Position numbers and translations under genes: made by a program. Below are positions 42,692 to 52,856 of a DNA stretch of 64,000 nt, piece after piece. The stretch is taken from assembly GCF_000471025.2 (NCBI RefSeq), contig NZ_CP015840.1:558001-622000 (forward strand). The letters run 5' to 3'. The notes under the pieces are model-generated. The model was not told the DNA's origin, searched no databases, and worked only from the letters and a program-made list of their open reading frames with translations. Origin of the DNA: Chlamydia gallinacea 08-1274/3 (GTDB lineage Bacteria > Chlamydiota > Chlamydiia > Chlamydiales > Chlamydiaceae). Within the stretch, counting starts at the first letter, position 1; every line of letters begins with the position of its first letter.

Positions 42692-43799
42692 ATGCATGAA
42701 AGTTTAGATAAGCGGTTGGAAGCTCTATTGGTAGGCTTAGATTTGGCCAGGAGGTTTTTTTGACCTCACAAGTAAGACACAAGAACTAACACAACTTGAA
42801 GAGAAGACTTTGTGTGAGGGGTTTTGGCAAGATGCCTCTCAGGCAGGAAAAGTTTCTGAACGTATTTCGTTTTTAAGACGTCAAATTTCTAGTTACCATG
42901 AATTAAAGCAAAAGGTAGAAGATCTTGCTTTTTTCTTAAATGATAATGATGCTATTGCGAATCCAGAGTTTCGGAAAGATTTAGAAAAAGAATTTGCCTA
43001 TTGCGAGCGTATCCTTGCTGAGTGGGAAACACAACGTTTATTATCTGGAGAAGTAGATAAAAATGCATGTTTTCTGACGATTAATGCAGGGGCAGGAGGA
43101 ACAGAGTCTTGTGATTGGGTAGAGATGCTTTATCGGATGTATGTTCGTTGGGCAGCCAGTCATCAATGGCGTGTGGAAAGTATCGATCGTTTGGATGGTG
43201 ATGTTGCGGGCATAAAGCATATTACCATGAAGATTTCTGGAGAGTATGCTTATGGGTATGCTAAGGCAGAGCGTGGAGTACATCGGTTAGTTCGTATTTC
43301 TCCTTTTGATAGCAATGCAAAGCGTCATACAAGTTTTGCTTCTGTGGATGTATATCCTGAAATTGATGACCGGATAGAAATTGATATTCGTCAGAATGAC
43401 TTGCGTATTGATACGTACCGTTCTTCTGGGGCTGGTGGGCAACACGTCAATGTGACGGATTCTGCCGTGCGGATTACTCATTTACCTACGGGTATTGTTG
43501 TGTCTTGTCAAAGTGAACGTAGTCAGATCCAAAATCGAGAAAGCTGTATGAAAATGCTACGAGCACGGATATATCAACAGATCCTTCAGGAGCGATTGGA
43601 AAAGCAACTTCTTGATAGAAAAAATAAAAAAGAAATTGCTTGGGGTTCACAAATTCGTAATTATGTTTTTCATCCCTACACCTTGGTAAAAGATGTGCGC
43701 ACAGGATATGAGACAGGAAATGTACAGGCAATGATGGATGGGGAGTTATTAGATGATTTCATTAAAGCATATTTAGTAGAATACGGAGAAGTCTCGTGA
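42692..43799 (+). CDS. prfB: Peptide chain release factor 2 (programmed +1 frameshift)
   Basis: The gene is read as 42692-42760 joined to 42762-43799, giving 368 residues. Frame 0 from ATG 42692 runs 23 codons to an in-frame TGA at 42761-42763, directly after the slippery TTT TTT and with an internal AGGAGG (42749-42754) just before. This is the classic autoregulatory RF2 recoding element: low RF2 lets the ribosome slip +1 at UGA. The shifted frame continues [15 protein letters not shown] into the RF2 body with the SPF stop-recognition tripeptide (VRISPFDSN) and the GGQ peptidyl-release motif ([16 protein letters not shown]). Its TGA overlaps the GNAT start. Confidence 0.95.
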
Positions 43800-44311
43800 T
43801 GGAAGAAGATAAGGGGACAGGAGTTCCTGGACTAGAAATCCGTTATACATTGCCTAGTGATGGGACTTACATGCAGCAGTGGTTAAATGACCCTAAGATT
43901 CTTCGTGGGTTCCCATTGAAAACGGAAGCAGAAATTCGTGATAGTGTGAATTTTTGGGTAGGTTTTTATCGTTATCATAGTAGTTTAACTGCTGTGTATA
44001 AAGGAGAAGTTTCCGGGGTTGCTACACTGATTTTAAATCCCTATATTAAAGTTTCTCACCATGCATTAATCTCAATTATTGTGGGAGAGCCTTATCGTAA
44101 TCGGGGGATAGGCACAGCTTTATTAAATAATTTGTGCCATTTAGCAAAGACACGCTTCCATTTAGAGATTCTCTACTTAGAGGTATATGAGGAGAATCCG
44201 GCTATCAGTTTATATAAGCGCTTTGGTTTTATAGAAGTAGGGAGACAAAAGCGATTTTATAAGGATGAAATCGGTTATCTTGCAAAGATTACTATGGAGA
44301 AGGATCTATAA
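43799..44311 (+). CDS. GNAT-family N-acetyltransferase
   Basis: 170 residues from ATG 43799, whose A is the last base of the prfB stop (TGATG); GGAGA is about nine bases upstream. A GTG at 43796 is the alternative. The acetyl-CoA site is the Q/RxxGxG/A block RNRGIGTALLNNL, preceded by HALISIIVGEPY and followed by ILYLEVYEENPAISLYKRFGF. RimI/RimJ/YhhY-like; the acceptor is unknown. Translationally coupled to prfB. Confidence 0.88.
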   Translation: MEEDKGTGVPGLEIRYTLPSDGTYMQQWLNDPKILRGFPLKTEAEIRDSVNFWVGFYRYHSSLTAVYKGEVSGVATLILNPYIKVSHHALISIIVGEPYRNRGIGTALLNNLCHLAKTRFHLEILYLEVYEENPAISLYKRFGFIEVGRQKRFYKDEIGYLAKITMEKDL

Positions 44312-44340
44312 GAAGAATCTCTTTTTACGAGGGAATTTCT

Positions 44341-44859
44341 ATGATATTTTCAAAAACTCGTTATGTTTTGAGGAAGTTTTCTCAGCAGTTTTTGTCTTCA
44401 GCCCCTTCTGAGGAAGAACTGCCCTATCCAAGAGCACGCTCTCGGTCGATTCTTCCCATAGATTGTACTCCCGGTAAAGTTTTTGACTTAAAGAAAATCT
44501 ATCAAGATTTAAATATACGATTTTTTAAAGAGGAATTGCAATTGACGATTGGATGGTTCGGGCGAGAACGCTCGAAATCTGTGCGTAAGGCAGTTCTTGG
44601 GTCGTATCATGAAGAAGAAAAAGCTATTCGTATCCACCGTTCTTTAGATCGTAAAGCTATTCCTCTATTTTTTATGGAATACCTTGTATATCATGAAATG
44701 GTTCACAGTGTTGTGCCTTATGAGTATTCGGGTTCAGGAAGAACTATTTTTCATGGGACAAAGTTTAAGGAATACGAAAGGCGTTTCCCTTTGTATGAAA
44801 AGGCTGTCGCCTGGGAAAAAGCTAATAGATATGTATTGTTGAAGAAAACAAAATCATAA
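44341..44859 (+). CDS. SprT-like zinc metalloprotease domain protein
   Basis: 172 residues. The zinc motif is HEMVH (His118, Glu119, His122) in YLVYHEMVHSVV, and a third ligand may be His138 (RTIFHGTKF) before the FKEYERRFP segment. The upstream block DLNIRFFKEEL and IGWFGRERSK matches the SprT fold N-terminal strand/helix. Eukaryotic relatives (Spartan) cut DNA-protein crosslinks; small bacterial SprT proteins are uncharacterised. A C-terminal DNA-binding zinc ribbon is not present. Situated between a GNAT gene and yebC, both translation-related. Confidence 0.75.
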   Translation: MIFSKTRYVLRKFSQQFLSSAPSEEELPYPRARSRSILPIDCTPGKVFDLKKIYQDLNIRFFKEELQLTIGWFGRERSKSVRKAVLGSYHEEEKAIRIHRSLDRKAIPLFFMEYLVYHEMVHSVVPYEYSGSGRTIFHGTKFKEYERRFPLYEKAVAWEKANRYVLLKKTKS

Positions 44860-44874
44860 GAATAGGTAAGAAAC

Positions 44875-45591
44875 ATGGCGGGACACAGTAAGTGGGCCAA
44901 TACCAAATATCGTAAAGAACGAGCGGATCATAAAAAAGGAAAAATTTTTTCGCGAACGATAAAGGAACTCATGGCTGCTGTGAAAAGTGGAGGGCCCGAT
45001 CCGAAAACGAATGCTCGCTTACGAGTTATTATACAAAAAGCGCGAGATCAAAATATTCCTAATGAGAATATTGAAAGGAATTTAAAAAAGGCTTCGAGTT
45101 CAGATCAAAAAAACTTCGAAACAGTTACCTACGAGCTCTATGGTTATGGAGGCGTAGGAATTATTGTTGAAGCGATGACAGATAATAAAAATCGCACAGC
45201 ATCGGATATGCGTATTGCAGTGAATAAGCGTGGAGGTTCTCTAGTAGAACCTGGAAGTGTTCTTTACAATTTCTCAAGGAAAGGCGCATGCTACGTTCCT
45301 AAAAATGCTATAGATGAATCTACTCTTCTTTCTCATGTCGTTGATATAGGAGCCGAAGATTTAGAGAGTGATGATGAAGAGTTTTTTGTTGTTCTCTGTG
45401 ATCCTGCAGAACTCGCTACGATTAAAGAAAAGCTTGTTGCTTTGGGAGTCCCTTGTTCTGAAGAAAAACTTATTTATCTTCCCTTACGTCTTGTAGATTG
45501 TGATGAAAAAGACGGGGAGGCTAATCTTGCTTTGGTCACCTGGTTAGAAAACATTGATGATGTGGATGATGTGTATCACAATATGGCATAA
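44875..45591 (+). CDS. yebC: YebC/TACO1-family protein
   Basis: 238 residues. Starts [20 protein letters not shown], the family signature, and contains [20 protein letters not shown] and [15 protein letters not shown] with the three-domain cleft layout. Family members act as transcriptional regulators or as translation factors easing polyproline stalls. 15 nt downstream of the SprT gene, so cotranscription is likely. Confidence 0.93.
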   Translation: MAGHSKWANTKYRKERADHKKGKIFSRTIKELMAAVKSGGPDPKTNARLRVIIQKARDQNIPNENIERNLKKASSSDQKNFETVTYELYGYGGVGIIVEAMTDNKNRTASDMRIAVNKRGGSLVEPGSVLYNFSRKGACYVPKNAIDESTLLSHVVDIGAEDLESDDEEFFVVLCDPAELATIKEKLVALGVPCSEEKLIYLPLRLVDCDEKDGEANLALVTWLENIDDVDDVYHNMA

Positions 45592-45639
45592 AGCTTTTCC
45601 ATAGAAAAAGTAAGAGAAAGTGTTTTCCTTTTTGATGTG

Positions 45640-45673
45640 AGAGTAAATTTCTTTTATAAAAGAAATTTACTCT
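45640..45673. terminator. Perfect 34-bp palindrome between yebC and tarP
   Basis: Positions 45640-45673 form a perfect palindrome (17 bp per arm, centre between 45656 and 45657), and the tarP stop codon (45669-45667) lies inside it. It is placed exactly where the two convergent messages end, so a bidirectional terminator is likely. It is AT-rich in the middle and not followed by a long T tract. Confidence 0.65.
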
Positions 45674-48315
45674 GTTACTTTATCTAAGGTTGCCGATAGC
45701 TGCTGGGCTACTTGCCTTGCTGCCTGCATAAGTTGTAACCCTTGACTGTTAGAAGAGGAGTCTTCTGCATTTGAAATAGCCTCGTTCATCGTTTGTCCCG
45801 CTTGCATTAAAGTGAGGCGATTAACTACAGCACTTAAAGTTTGAGTGACTGCTGCTGCTGCTTGAGGCAGTTCTGAAGGAGATCCACTTGAAAGAGGAGA
45901 TGCCATTTCTCTGGTTCCACCTACTGACTCTGAAACTGCTGTTTGTGTCTCGGGTTCTGGTGTGCTTACCGTTCTCCCTGTTGTTGCAGGTGTTGCTGCG
46001 CTTAATAATGAAGATAGGCTACTAGTTACTTCTGCTGCGGCCTCCTTGAGTTGAGATCCTCCTTCTTCTGCTGAGAGTACTTGTGCTGTTTGAGCGCGCG
46101 GTAATTGTTCTATAGTTGCACTCTGTTGTGGAGTTGTTGAAGTCACTACAGTGTGGGCTAGTAGGGAGCCGACCAGACCTCCTGATCCTGTCCTTGCTCG
46201 GAAATCAGAAATAATCCCTCCCACAGATTTTCCTCGATTTCCAATTAAATTTCCTTGTCTATCAAAACTTTGATCTAAATGGGCTCTTAGTCTCGGTAGT
46301 AAATGCTCTAAAGGTGTGGGTTCAGGACCTTGTTGAGGAGTAATCAGTTTCGATGTTGTTGGTTTAGAGTCAGTTCTGGGTCCCTTTCCTTTAGTATTTA
46401 CCCCTTCTTCTGTAGAATTTGTTTTTGATGTTCTAGAGCTTTGACTTGTTGTTTCTATAGTTATCGTTTCCGGCTTAGTAGGTTCTGGTTTTTTCCCTGA
46501 CTCCACAGCATCAATAACATTACCCAGATTTTGATTCACAGGAATTGCGTTTCCTCCGTTTTCTTGGGGATAGACAACATCTAGGTGGCTACGAACATGA
46601 CTTAGAATATGTGTAAGTTCATCATCATCGTTGTTCCCACCCCCAATACGTCTGGAATCTTGAGAGTCACTAATCTTTGCATCACGGTTAACATCACTAG
46701 GACTACCCTGTAGTGCTCCTGGACCTTGGTCATCATTATCGTTATTTGTTTCGCTGGTATTGTCAGTTTGTGGATTTTTATTTAGTAATACTGTAGGTTG
46801 CCAGGTTCCATTTTCTGTTGTTCTCACTACAGTGCCTAAATCTTGGTTCCCTTGGTGATGGTTACCTTCTTGATCGTAGACAGTGTCTAAGTGTTGTCTC
46901 ACATGAGATAAAACTTCTGTGAGGGTTTGTGATGACATTCCCGTAATATTTGTGCCTTTTTGAGATGGTGGGGGAGGCCCTGGGGGTAGAGGAGGCCCTG
47001 CTTCGACATCTTTGCCACCACTACCCTCTTCAGAAATAAATGCGGATTCACTGCTAGTTTCTTCTACGCTACCAGTATTTTCATCTGATACATTATTATT
47101 ATTGGATACCTGATCATCACCTGTAGCTCCTCCTGTGGATACCGATGTTGAGGTTGTTCCACCAGTAACATCTACACGAGTATGAATGCCTCCCAAATTA
47201 ATATTAATTGTAGGTATTTGTATTCCTGAAGGAGTTGGGGGAACCCCACCCGAAGGCCTATGTGTTTCACTAGCGAAGGAGATGCCATCATCTTGTGGAG
47301 GACGTGTTGTGGTATTCCAGTTAATACCATCAAATCCACCCATGTCACCCCAAATTTCTCCAGACTCTACTTTTGTTCCCCGGCGCCATACAGAAGGAGT
47401 ATAATTACCACTAGCTTCCCTTTGATTCCAGGGACCGTAAACAACTACAGTTTTAAATTTCATACTCATTAATAGATGAGAGTAGTCTCCAGTTTCTCCT
47501 GTGCGCCCTTCTATATTGGGGCGTACTCGGTTTTCAAAATCACCTTGGAAAGTTTCATAACCAACACAAAACCGCGCGACACATCTGTCTAATTCACCAA
47601 CATCAGTAATAGGAGCTTTGGTTCTTCCATTAGTAACGGCTATTGAACACGCGGTACTCCAATCCCCATTTCTTACAAAAATAAAACTTCCTCGTGCATG
47701 GTCGCGATAGACGATATGGCCTCCTTTAGTGACAAGCTTAGCTTGTACAGAAGGAGTCGAAAGGAATTTTAAAATCGAACTCTTGTCTGTAGGATCATAA
47801 GAAGGGAGTTGCAGGTCGGGGAGGCCTCCAGGCCCCTCAGCACGTTCTGCCCCTTCGGTGACTACAGTTCCTCTGAGTCCTGCAAGATTTCCTAGATCTG
47901 TCTCAGTGTTGACAGGATTTTCTCCTCCTGGTGCTCCTTCTACTGTACTATCTGAGGATATAGAATTATCACTATCACTACTTGAAGTGCTTTCGCTTCT
48001 AGAGCGATCTCCAAGAAGAATACGTCTACCCGTAAGGCTAGCTGCTGTAGCTGTAGTTTGTGTAGTTCCTGAACTTGTTGTCGTAACCGAATGTTCTTTT
48101 GTAAAAATTACGCTATCTGTTGAGGATGAGGATCCTGATTGTGAAACCACTGATTCTGCTGTAGAACTTACATTTTCAGCCGTGCTTGCAGCAGCTCCTG
48201 AGCCAACGGATGTTATACTATGATCCCCTAACGTTGAGACTGTTACTGTAGGTGCAGCCGTTGTTGTAGTGGTAATACTTGTCGTAGACGTATTATTATT
48301 AATAGGAGAAGTCAT
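45667..48315 (-). CDS. tarP: Translocated actin-recruiting phosphoprotein (T3SS effector)
   Basis: 882 residues. The Ser/Thr/Asn-rich N-terminus (about 1-130) leads into a conserved chlamydial Tarp domain (about 165-300, with LKFLSTPSVQAKLVTKG, DYSHLLMSMKF). A proline-rich block GPPLPPGPPPP sits near 441-451. Three WH2-like actin-binding repeats follow: LTEVLSHVRQHLDTVYD (about 463), ILSHVRSHLDVVYP (about 566) and LEHLLPRLRAHLDQSFD (about 667). At the C-terminus three amphipathic helices fit the vinculin-binding pattern: LKEAAAEVTSSLSSLL (about 755), LPQAAAAVTQTLSAVV (about 815), LMQAARQVAQQLSATLDKV (about 862). The tyrosine-rich phosphorylation repeats of C. trachomatis Tarp are absent. Delivered into host cells at entry to nucleate actin. 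No good ribosome binding site. Confidence 0.95.
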   Translation of the reverse strand: MTSPINNNTSTTSITTTTTAAPTVTVSTLGDHSITSVGSGAAASTAENVSSTAESVVSQSGSSSSTDSVIFTKEHSVTTTSSGTTQTTATAASLTGRRILLGDRSRSESTSSSDSDNSISSDSTVEGAPGGENPVNTETDLGNLAGLRGTVVTEGAERAEGPGGLPDLQLPSYDPTDKSSILKFLSTPSVQAKLVTKGGHIVYRDHARGSFIFVRNGDWSTACSIAVTNGRTKAPITDVGELDRCVARFCVGYETFQGDFENRVRPNIEGRTGETGDYSHLLMSMKFKTVVVYGPWNQREASGNYTPSVWRRGTKVESGEIWGDMGGFDGINWNTTTRPPQDDGISFASETHRPSGGVPPTPSGIQIPTININLGGIHTRVDVTGGTTSTSVSTGGATGDDQVSNNNNVSDENTGSVEETSSESAFISEEGSGGKDVEAGPPLPPGPPPPSQKGTNITGMSSQTLTEVLSHVRQHLDTVYDQEGNHHQGNQDLGTVVRTTENGTWQPTVLLNKNPQTDNTSETNNDNDDQGPGALQGSPSDVNRDAKISDSQDSRRIGGGNNDDDELTHILSHVRSHLDVVYPQENGGNAIPVNQNLGNVIDAVESGKKPEPTKPETITIETTSQSSRTSKTNSTEEGVNTKGKGPRTDSKPTTSKLITPQQGPEPTPLEHLLPRLRAHLDQSFDRQGNLIGNRGKSVGGIISDFRARTGSGGLVGSLLAHTVVTSTTPQQSATIEQLPRAQTAQVLSAEEGGSQLKEAAAEVTSSLSSLLSAATPATTGRTVSTPEPETQTAVSESVGGTREMASPLSSGSPSELPQAAAAVTQTLSAVVNRLTLMQAGQTMNEAISNAEDSSSNSQGLQLMQAARQVAQQLSATLDKVTE

Positions 48316-48333
48316 GATTTACAACTAAAATAA

Positions 48334-48361
48334 ACAATATTTATTTTAATTAAATTGTAAA
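48334..48361 (-). promoter_or_regulatory. Candidate promoter of tarP
   Basis: On the minus strand TTTACA (48361-48356), 16-nt spacer, TATTGT (48339-48334). The predicted start lies only about 10-12 nt before the ATG at 48315, consistent with the lack of a ribosome binding site and a very short leader. The spacer is A/T only. Pattern-based. Confidence 0.35.
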
Positions 48362-48534
48362 CGAAACTATTTATTATTATCTTTTATTTTATTTTAAAAT
48401 CTTAAATAAGGTTTTGTTTACTTGTTGTAATTAAGCGACATTTCTTTGCAAGAACGTGGAAAGTTTATATGGAAAATAACTTCAGAGAAGGTTAACTTTT
48501 CTTTAAAGATGATGAGAAAGTAGTGGAGAAGAAT

Positions 48535-49866
48535 ATGCTGGCAGCAGAGATCTTCGGTGGATGTTCACTTCAAGGCGCAGTACGCGTTTCTGGAGCAAAA
48601 AACTCTGCAACTAAGTTGCTTGTAGCTTCATTATTATCTAATCGTAAATGCATATTACGTAATATTCCTGATATTGGCGATGTTCGTTTAACAGTAGAAC
48701 TTTGCCAATCCCTAGGTTCTCAGGTGCTTTGGGATAAACAGGAAGAAATCATTGAAATTCAAACTCCTGAGATCCATGTGACTCAGGTGTCAGCACAGTT
48801 TTCTCGAGTAAATCGTGTCCCCATTTTATTATTGGGGGCTCTTATAGCTCGTTGCCCCGAGGGTATTCAGGTTCCTAGTATTGGGGGGGATGCGATCGGA
48901 GAGCGTTCGTTAAATTTTCATATCGAGGGATTGGAAAAACTGGGTGCCCAAGTATTTTATGATGAGGGACAGGAAAGATATTGTGCACGAGCTCCTCAAG
49001 GCCTTTTTGGCACCTATGTAACTCTGCCTTATCCTTCTGTAGGCGCTACGGAAAATCTTATCTTAGCTGCTGCTCGTGCTCAGGGAAGAACAATAATTAA
49101 GAATGCAGCTTTAGAAGTCGAGATTCTAGATCTTATTTTATTTTTGCAGAAAGCAGGGGTAGAGATCACAGCGGGAAATGATCGCACCATTGAAATTTTT
49201 GGCTGTAAAGATTTTTATGAGGTGGATCATTGGGTGATTTCCGATAAGATTGAGGCTGCGTCATTTGGAATGGCAGCTGTAGTGACTGGGGGGAGGGTTT
49301 TTGTTGAGAATGCTGTTCAGGATACCATGATTCCCTTTTTAAAGACATTACGCTCTGTAGGGGGAGGATTTTCAGTACAGAATAAGGGCATTGAATTTTT
49401 TTATAACGGCCCCTTACGGGGAGGAATTGTTGTAGAGACAGATGTACATCCGGGGTTTGTTACCGATTGGCAGCAGCCTTTCTCTGTCCTTCTTTCCCAA
49501 GCTCAGGGGTCTTCTGTGATTCACGAAACTGTTCATGAAAATCGTTTGGGATATCTCCAGGGATTACAGAAAATGGGCGCGAGTTGTCAATTATTTCATC
49601 AATGCTTGAGTTCAAAAGCGTGCCGTTATTCAACAGGGAACTTTCCTCATAGTGCAGTTATTCATGGAGGAACGCCTTTGAAAGCAGCGCATTTAGTTAT
49701 TCCTGATCTTCGTGCGGGATTTGCTTATATTATGGCTGCGCTCATCGCTAAAGGATCTTCTATAATAGACAATATCCAGATACTTGATCGGGGATATTAC
49801 AATTGGATAGAGAAGCTTAGAGCCCTGGGCGCGCAAATATATTTAGTAGAGCCAGCTATTTTATAG
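48535..49866 (+). CDS. murA: UDP-N-acetylglucosamine 1-carboxyvinyltransferase with Asp in place of the catalytic Cys
   Basis: 443 residues from ATG 48535 (GGAGAA upstream; GTG 48523 is an alternative). The EPSP-synthase-like inside-out barrel is clear: [80 protein letters not shown]. The active-site loop reads IGGDAIG where most bacteria have GGC; the residue is Asp119 (codon 48889-48891). This is the known chlamydial substitution that removes the fosfomycin target Cys. First committed step of peptidoglycan precursor synthesis. Its stop is 6 nt inside argS on the other strand. Confidence 0.95.
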   Translation: MLAAEIFGGCSLQGAVRVSGAKNSATKLLVASLLSNRKCILRNIPDIGDVRLTVELCQSLGSQVLWDKQEEIIEIQTPEIHVTQVSAQFSRVNRVPILLLGALIARCPEGIQVPSIGGDAIGERSLNFHIEGLEKLGAQVFYDEGQERYCARAPQGLFGTYVTLPYPSVGATENLILAAARAQGRTIIKNAALEVEILDLILFLQKAGVEITAGNDRTIEIFGCKDFYEVDHWVISDKIEAASFGMAAVVTGGRVFVENAVQDTMIPFLKTLRSVGGGFSVQNKGIEFFYNGPLRGGIVVETDVHPGFVTDWQQPFSVLLSQAQGSSVIHETVHENRLGYLQGLQKMGASCQLFHQCLSSKACRYSTGNFPHSAVIHGGTPLKAAHLVIPDLRAGFAYIMAALIAKGSSIIDNIQILDRGYYNWIEKLRALGAQIYLVEPAIL

Positions 49867-51552
49867 TTTATCCAGTGTTTGTAACCCCAATAACTGCATT
49901 CCTGTTTTTAAAGTTTTTTCAACAAGAGCACAGAGGTATAAGCGCTCTTTTTGGTAAGGTGATCCTTCAATATGACAATCGCGGAAGAAAGCATTGAATT
50001 TATTGATTAACATGTACAAGTAATCCGTAAGCATATGCGGACATAGACTAGTCAGGGTAGCTTCAATAGCTTCAGGAAAGCGTAGTAAAGCTATAGCCAA
50101 TGCTTTTTCAGAGGGATCTTGAATATTTGCTTCAGCTTCTAGGCTTAATTGAAAAATTCCTAAACGACGTTTAATTCCTTGAATACGTACATAAGCATAC
50201 AGTAGAAATAGAGCCGTATTTCCTTCAAAGCGTAGCATTTTGTCAAAAGAAAAGACATAATCACTTGTACGATGAGAAGAGAGATCCGCATATTTAATCG
50301 CATTAATTCCTAAAATAGGAGCACGTTCTTTAATTTCCTCTTCCGACATATCAGGGCGGTGTTTTTTTAGTGTAGCTTCAGCTTGATTTATAGCTGTATC
50401 GAGTAGTTCTTTGAGTTTGATATTCGTGCCAGAACGTGTTTTAAATTTTTTCCCTGTAGAATCCAAGACAAGGCCAAAACCTACATGAGAAAATATTCCC
50501 TTACGAGGAAGATAACCTGCAGCTAATGCTGTAGCTTCAACTAATTGAAAATGTAATGATTGGCCAAGGTCAGTAACGATAATAATTCGATCTGCATGGT
50601 CGTGTTGTACGCGATAGCGCATAGCAGCTAAATCTGTAGTAGCATAGTTATATCCTCCATCACTTTTTTGTACCATGAGAGGGATAGGAAATCCTTCATG
50701 GAAAACACACTTAGCATGATCAGAGATGGTGATTAAATTTTTATCTTCTAAATCTTGTATAATTTCAGGAAGGAAAGCATTGTAAAAGGATTCACCACGT
50801 TTTTCGATAGTGATGTCTAAAATAGTATAGATTTTCTGAAATTCTTGTTCAGAGATTTCACAGATGGATTTCCATAGCTGTAAGGCTTGAGGATTTCCCG
50901 ATTGTAAGGCGACAACATTATGTTGAGAACGCTTTTTGAAATCCTCATCCTGAGAGAAACGGATGTGAGCCTGTTTATATAATTCAGTTAAATCTCCTAG
51001 GTTATGTATATTCTCAGCACCCTGTTCTTGAAGATAAGTAATTAACATGCCGAAAGCTGTACCCCAATCACCAATATGATTCAGGCGAATCACCTCATGA
51101 CCAACGAAGGCAAACACACGAGCTAGGCAATCCCCTATAATAGTAGATCGTAAGTGCCCCACATGCATGTCTTTCGCAATATTAGGAGAAGAAAAGTCAA
51201 TAATGATCTTTTGAGGATAAGGAACGCGGAATCCTTGGCAAAGATCTTGAGAAAATGTATGTAGGGCGTGGGATAAGAATTCTTTAGAGAAAGTAAAATT
51301 AATAAACCCAGGACCAGCAATTTCTATAGAAGAGAATGCTTCCTGAGGAATATATCGAATAATAGCTTGTGCAATATCTCGTGGAGCCATGTGTAACGTA
51401 CGTGAAAGTTTCATTGCATCATTACATTGGTAGTGGCCGAAGAGATCTTTGGTTGATTGCGTGATATCAGGGGAAATATCCTTGATCTGAGGAAAGGCAG
51501 AACGTATTGCTGTAGTACACAAAGAAGATAAAAAAGACAAAAGAGTTGACAT
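49861..51552 (-). CDS. argS: Arginyl-tRNA synthetase
   Basis: 563 residues. HIGH-type motif [12 protein letters not shown] at about 132, preceded by the add-1 domain; the Rossmann core continues with [15 protein letters not shown] and [15 protein letters not shown], and the KMSK position carries GKKFKTRSG (degenerate, as usual for ArgRS). C-terminal DALR anticodon-binding domain ([18 protein letters not shown] to the end). Last gene of the uppS-cdsA-cmk-plsC-argS unit. Confidence 0.96.
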   Translation of the reverse strand: MSTLLSFLSSLCTTAIRSAFPQIKDISPDITQSTKDLFGHYQCNDAMKLSRTLHMAPRDIAQAIIRYIPQEAFSSIEIAGPGFINFTFSKEFLSHALHTFSQDLCQGFRVPYPQKIIIDFSSPNIAKDMHVGHLRSTIIGDCLARVFAFVGHEVIRLNHIGDWGTAFGMLITYLQEQGAENIHNLGDLTELYKQAHIRFSQDEDFKKRSQHNVVALQSGNPQALQLWKSICEISEQEFQKIYTILDITIEKRGESFYNAFLPEIIQDLEDKNLITISDHAKCVFHEGFPIPLMVQKSDGGYNYATTDLAAMRYRVQHDHADRIIIVTDLGQSLHFQLVEATALAAGYLPRKGIFSHVGFGLVLDSTGKKFKTRSGTNIKLKELLDTAINQAEATLKKHRPDMSEEEIKERAPILGINAIKYADLSSHRTSDYVFSFDKMLRFEGNTALFLLYAYVRIQGIKRRLGIFQLSLEAEANIQDPSEKALAIALLRFPEAIEATLTSLCPHMLTDYLYMLINKFNAFFRDCHIEGSPYQKERLYLCALVEKTLKTGMQLLGLQTLDKL

Positions 51553-51561
51553 ATGTTTTAA

Positions 51562-52209
51562 CTAAGGGACCTCACCTATACAACCGTTTTCATACCAAGA
51601 TTTTAACTCAGCGATCTTTTGCATGATTCTATCTGTAGCGATTTGATATGCCTCTTTTTTATTGATAGAGTCATTATCAATTAAATCATTAAAAGTTAAA
51701 GGGGTTCCAAAAATACAGGTAATTGTTTTCCATAGTTTAGGAAACTTCTGATGGCGATTGAAAATTTCATACGTACCACCAATATATACAGGAATTACCG
51801 GTACGCGAGTCTTGATTGCCATTAGGCCTACGCCAACTTTCCCAGGAAGTAGTTGCCCTGTGGAGCTCCGCTCACCTTCAGGATAGATAATTAGCTTTTT
51901 TTGTTTTTTAAATAAGTAAGACGCAGCTTTAAAGGCTTCGGAATTCCCTTTACCTCGTTTAATAGGATAACACCCCCATTGTTTTTGTAGCCAAGAAACT
52001 ACAGGATTACTAAACAAAGTGGACCGCGCTAAATGATATAGACATCCTCGTACTGACAATTCTATCGCGATGGGATCAAAATAGGAATTGTGATTAGAAG
52101 CAACAATAGCTGCTCCTTTAATTAAGTTCTTCTTTACTCCGTAAACTTTTAACCTATAGAAAAGAAGAAATATAATACGGGTTAGGAATTTACAAATGGT
52201 AAAAATCAT
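51562..52209 (-). CDS. plsC: 1-acyl-sn-glycerol-3-phosphate acyltransferase
   Basis: 215 residues. Membrane helix at the N-terminus, then acyltransferase motif I NHNSYFDP (His40, Asp45), motif [17 protein letters not shown], motif [13 protein letters not shown] and motif [12 protein letters not shown]. Makes phosphatidic acid, the substrate for CdsA encoded two genes upstream. Overlaps cmk by 4 nt. Confidence 0.93.
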   Translation of the reverse strand: MIFTICKFLTRIIFLLFYRLKVYGVKKNLIKGAAIVASNHNSYFDPIAIELSVRGCLYHLARSTLFSNPVVSWLQKQWGCYPIKRGKGNSEAFKAASYLFKKQKKLIIYPEGERSSTGQLLPGKVGVGLMAIKTRVPVIPVYIGGTYEIFNRHQKFPKLWKTITCIFGTPLTFNDLIDNDSINKKEAYQIATDRIMQKIAELKSWYENGCIGEVP

Positions 52210-52856
52210 AACTGTTTTTGAGAAATTAAGGCTAAAATTTGCTTTAGAACCTGGCTTATTGTCAATTCTGAAGAATCTAAAATTACAGCTCCTTCTGGAA
52301 TGACTAGGGGATCGAGTTGACGTTGACGATCTGCCTCATCACGCTGGAGGAGTTCTTTTAACAGCTCTTCCTTTGATAAGGAAGTTTCGGATAAATCTTT
52401 TAACCTACGCGATGCTCGGATTTCAGGCCTCGCTGTTAAAAAGATTTTAATGTCAGCATTAGGGAAAACTTTCGACCCCATGTCGCGCCCTTCGAATATG
52501 CAATTGCCGAGTTTAGCGTATTTTTTTTGCAATTGTTGCATAAAAGAACGAACTTCAGGATTCTGAGAAAGTTGTGATGCCATACGAGCAACTTCTTGTG
52601 TCCCTAATTCTGTAGTAAGTTGCAGACCATTTAAAAAAACTTCCAAAGGCCGCCCGGGGACAAAGGAAAAAGAAAAAGGAGGATGAGCGAGAAGTTCTTT
52701 TATGGATAGATTCGACCAATTGTCTTGTAATCGCGTATACGCTAGTGCGCGGTACATAGCCCCAGTGTTGCAGTAGTTAAAACCTAACTCCTTAGCTAGA
52801 GCTTGTGCTATAGTACTTTTTCCTGTCCCCGAGGGACCATCTATTGTAATTATCAT
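52206..52856 (-). CDS. cmk: Cytidylate kinase
   Basis: 216 residues. P-loop [11 protein letters not shown] at 6-16, CMP-binding [11 protein letters not shown], and [20 protein letters not shown]; typical CMK length with the CMP-binding insert. Phosphorylates CMP/dCMP. Overlaps cdsA and plsC by 4 nt at each end, so coupling along the operon is strong. Confidence 0.94.
   Translation of the reverse strand: MIITIDGPSGTGKSTIAQALAKELGFNYCNTGAMYRALAYTRLQDNWSNLSIKELLAHPPFSFSFVPGRPLEVFLNGLQLTTELGTQEVARMASQLSQNPEVRSFMQQLQKKYAKLGNCIFEGRDMGSKVFPNADIKIFLTARPEIRASRRLKDLSETSLSKEELLKELLQRDEADRQRQLDPLVIPEGAVILDSSELTISQVLKQILALISQKQL

Noticed and set aside
47858..48223. Plus-strand frame of 121 codons inside tarP
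   Set aside because: Product of the reversed Ser/Thr-rich low-complexity N-terminus of TarP; no start signal.
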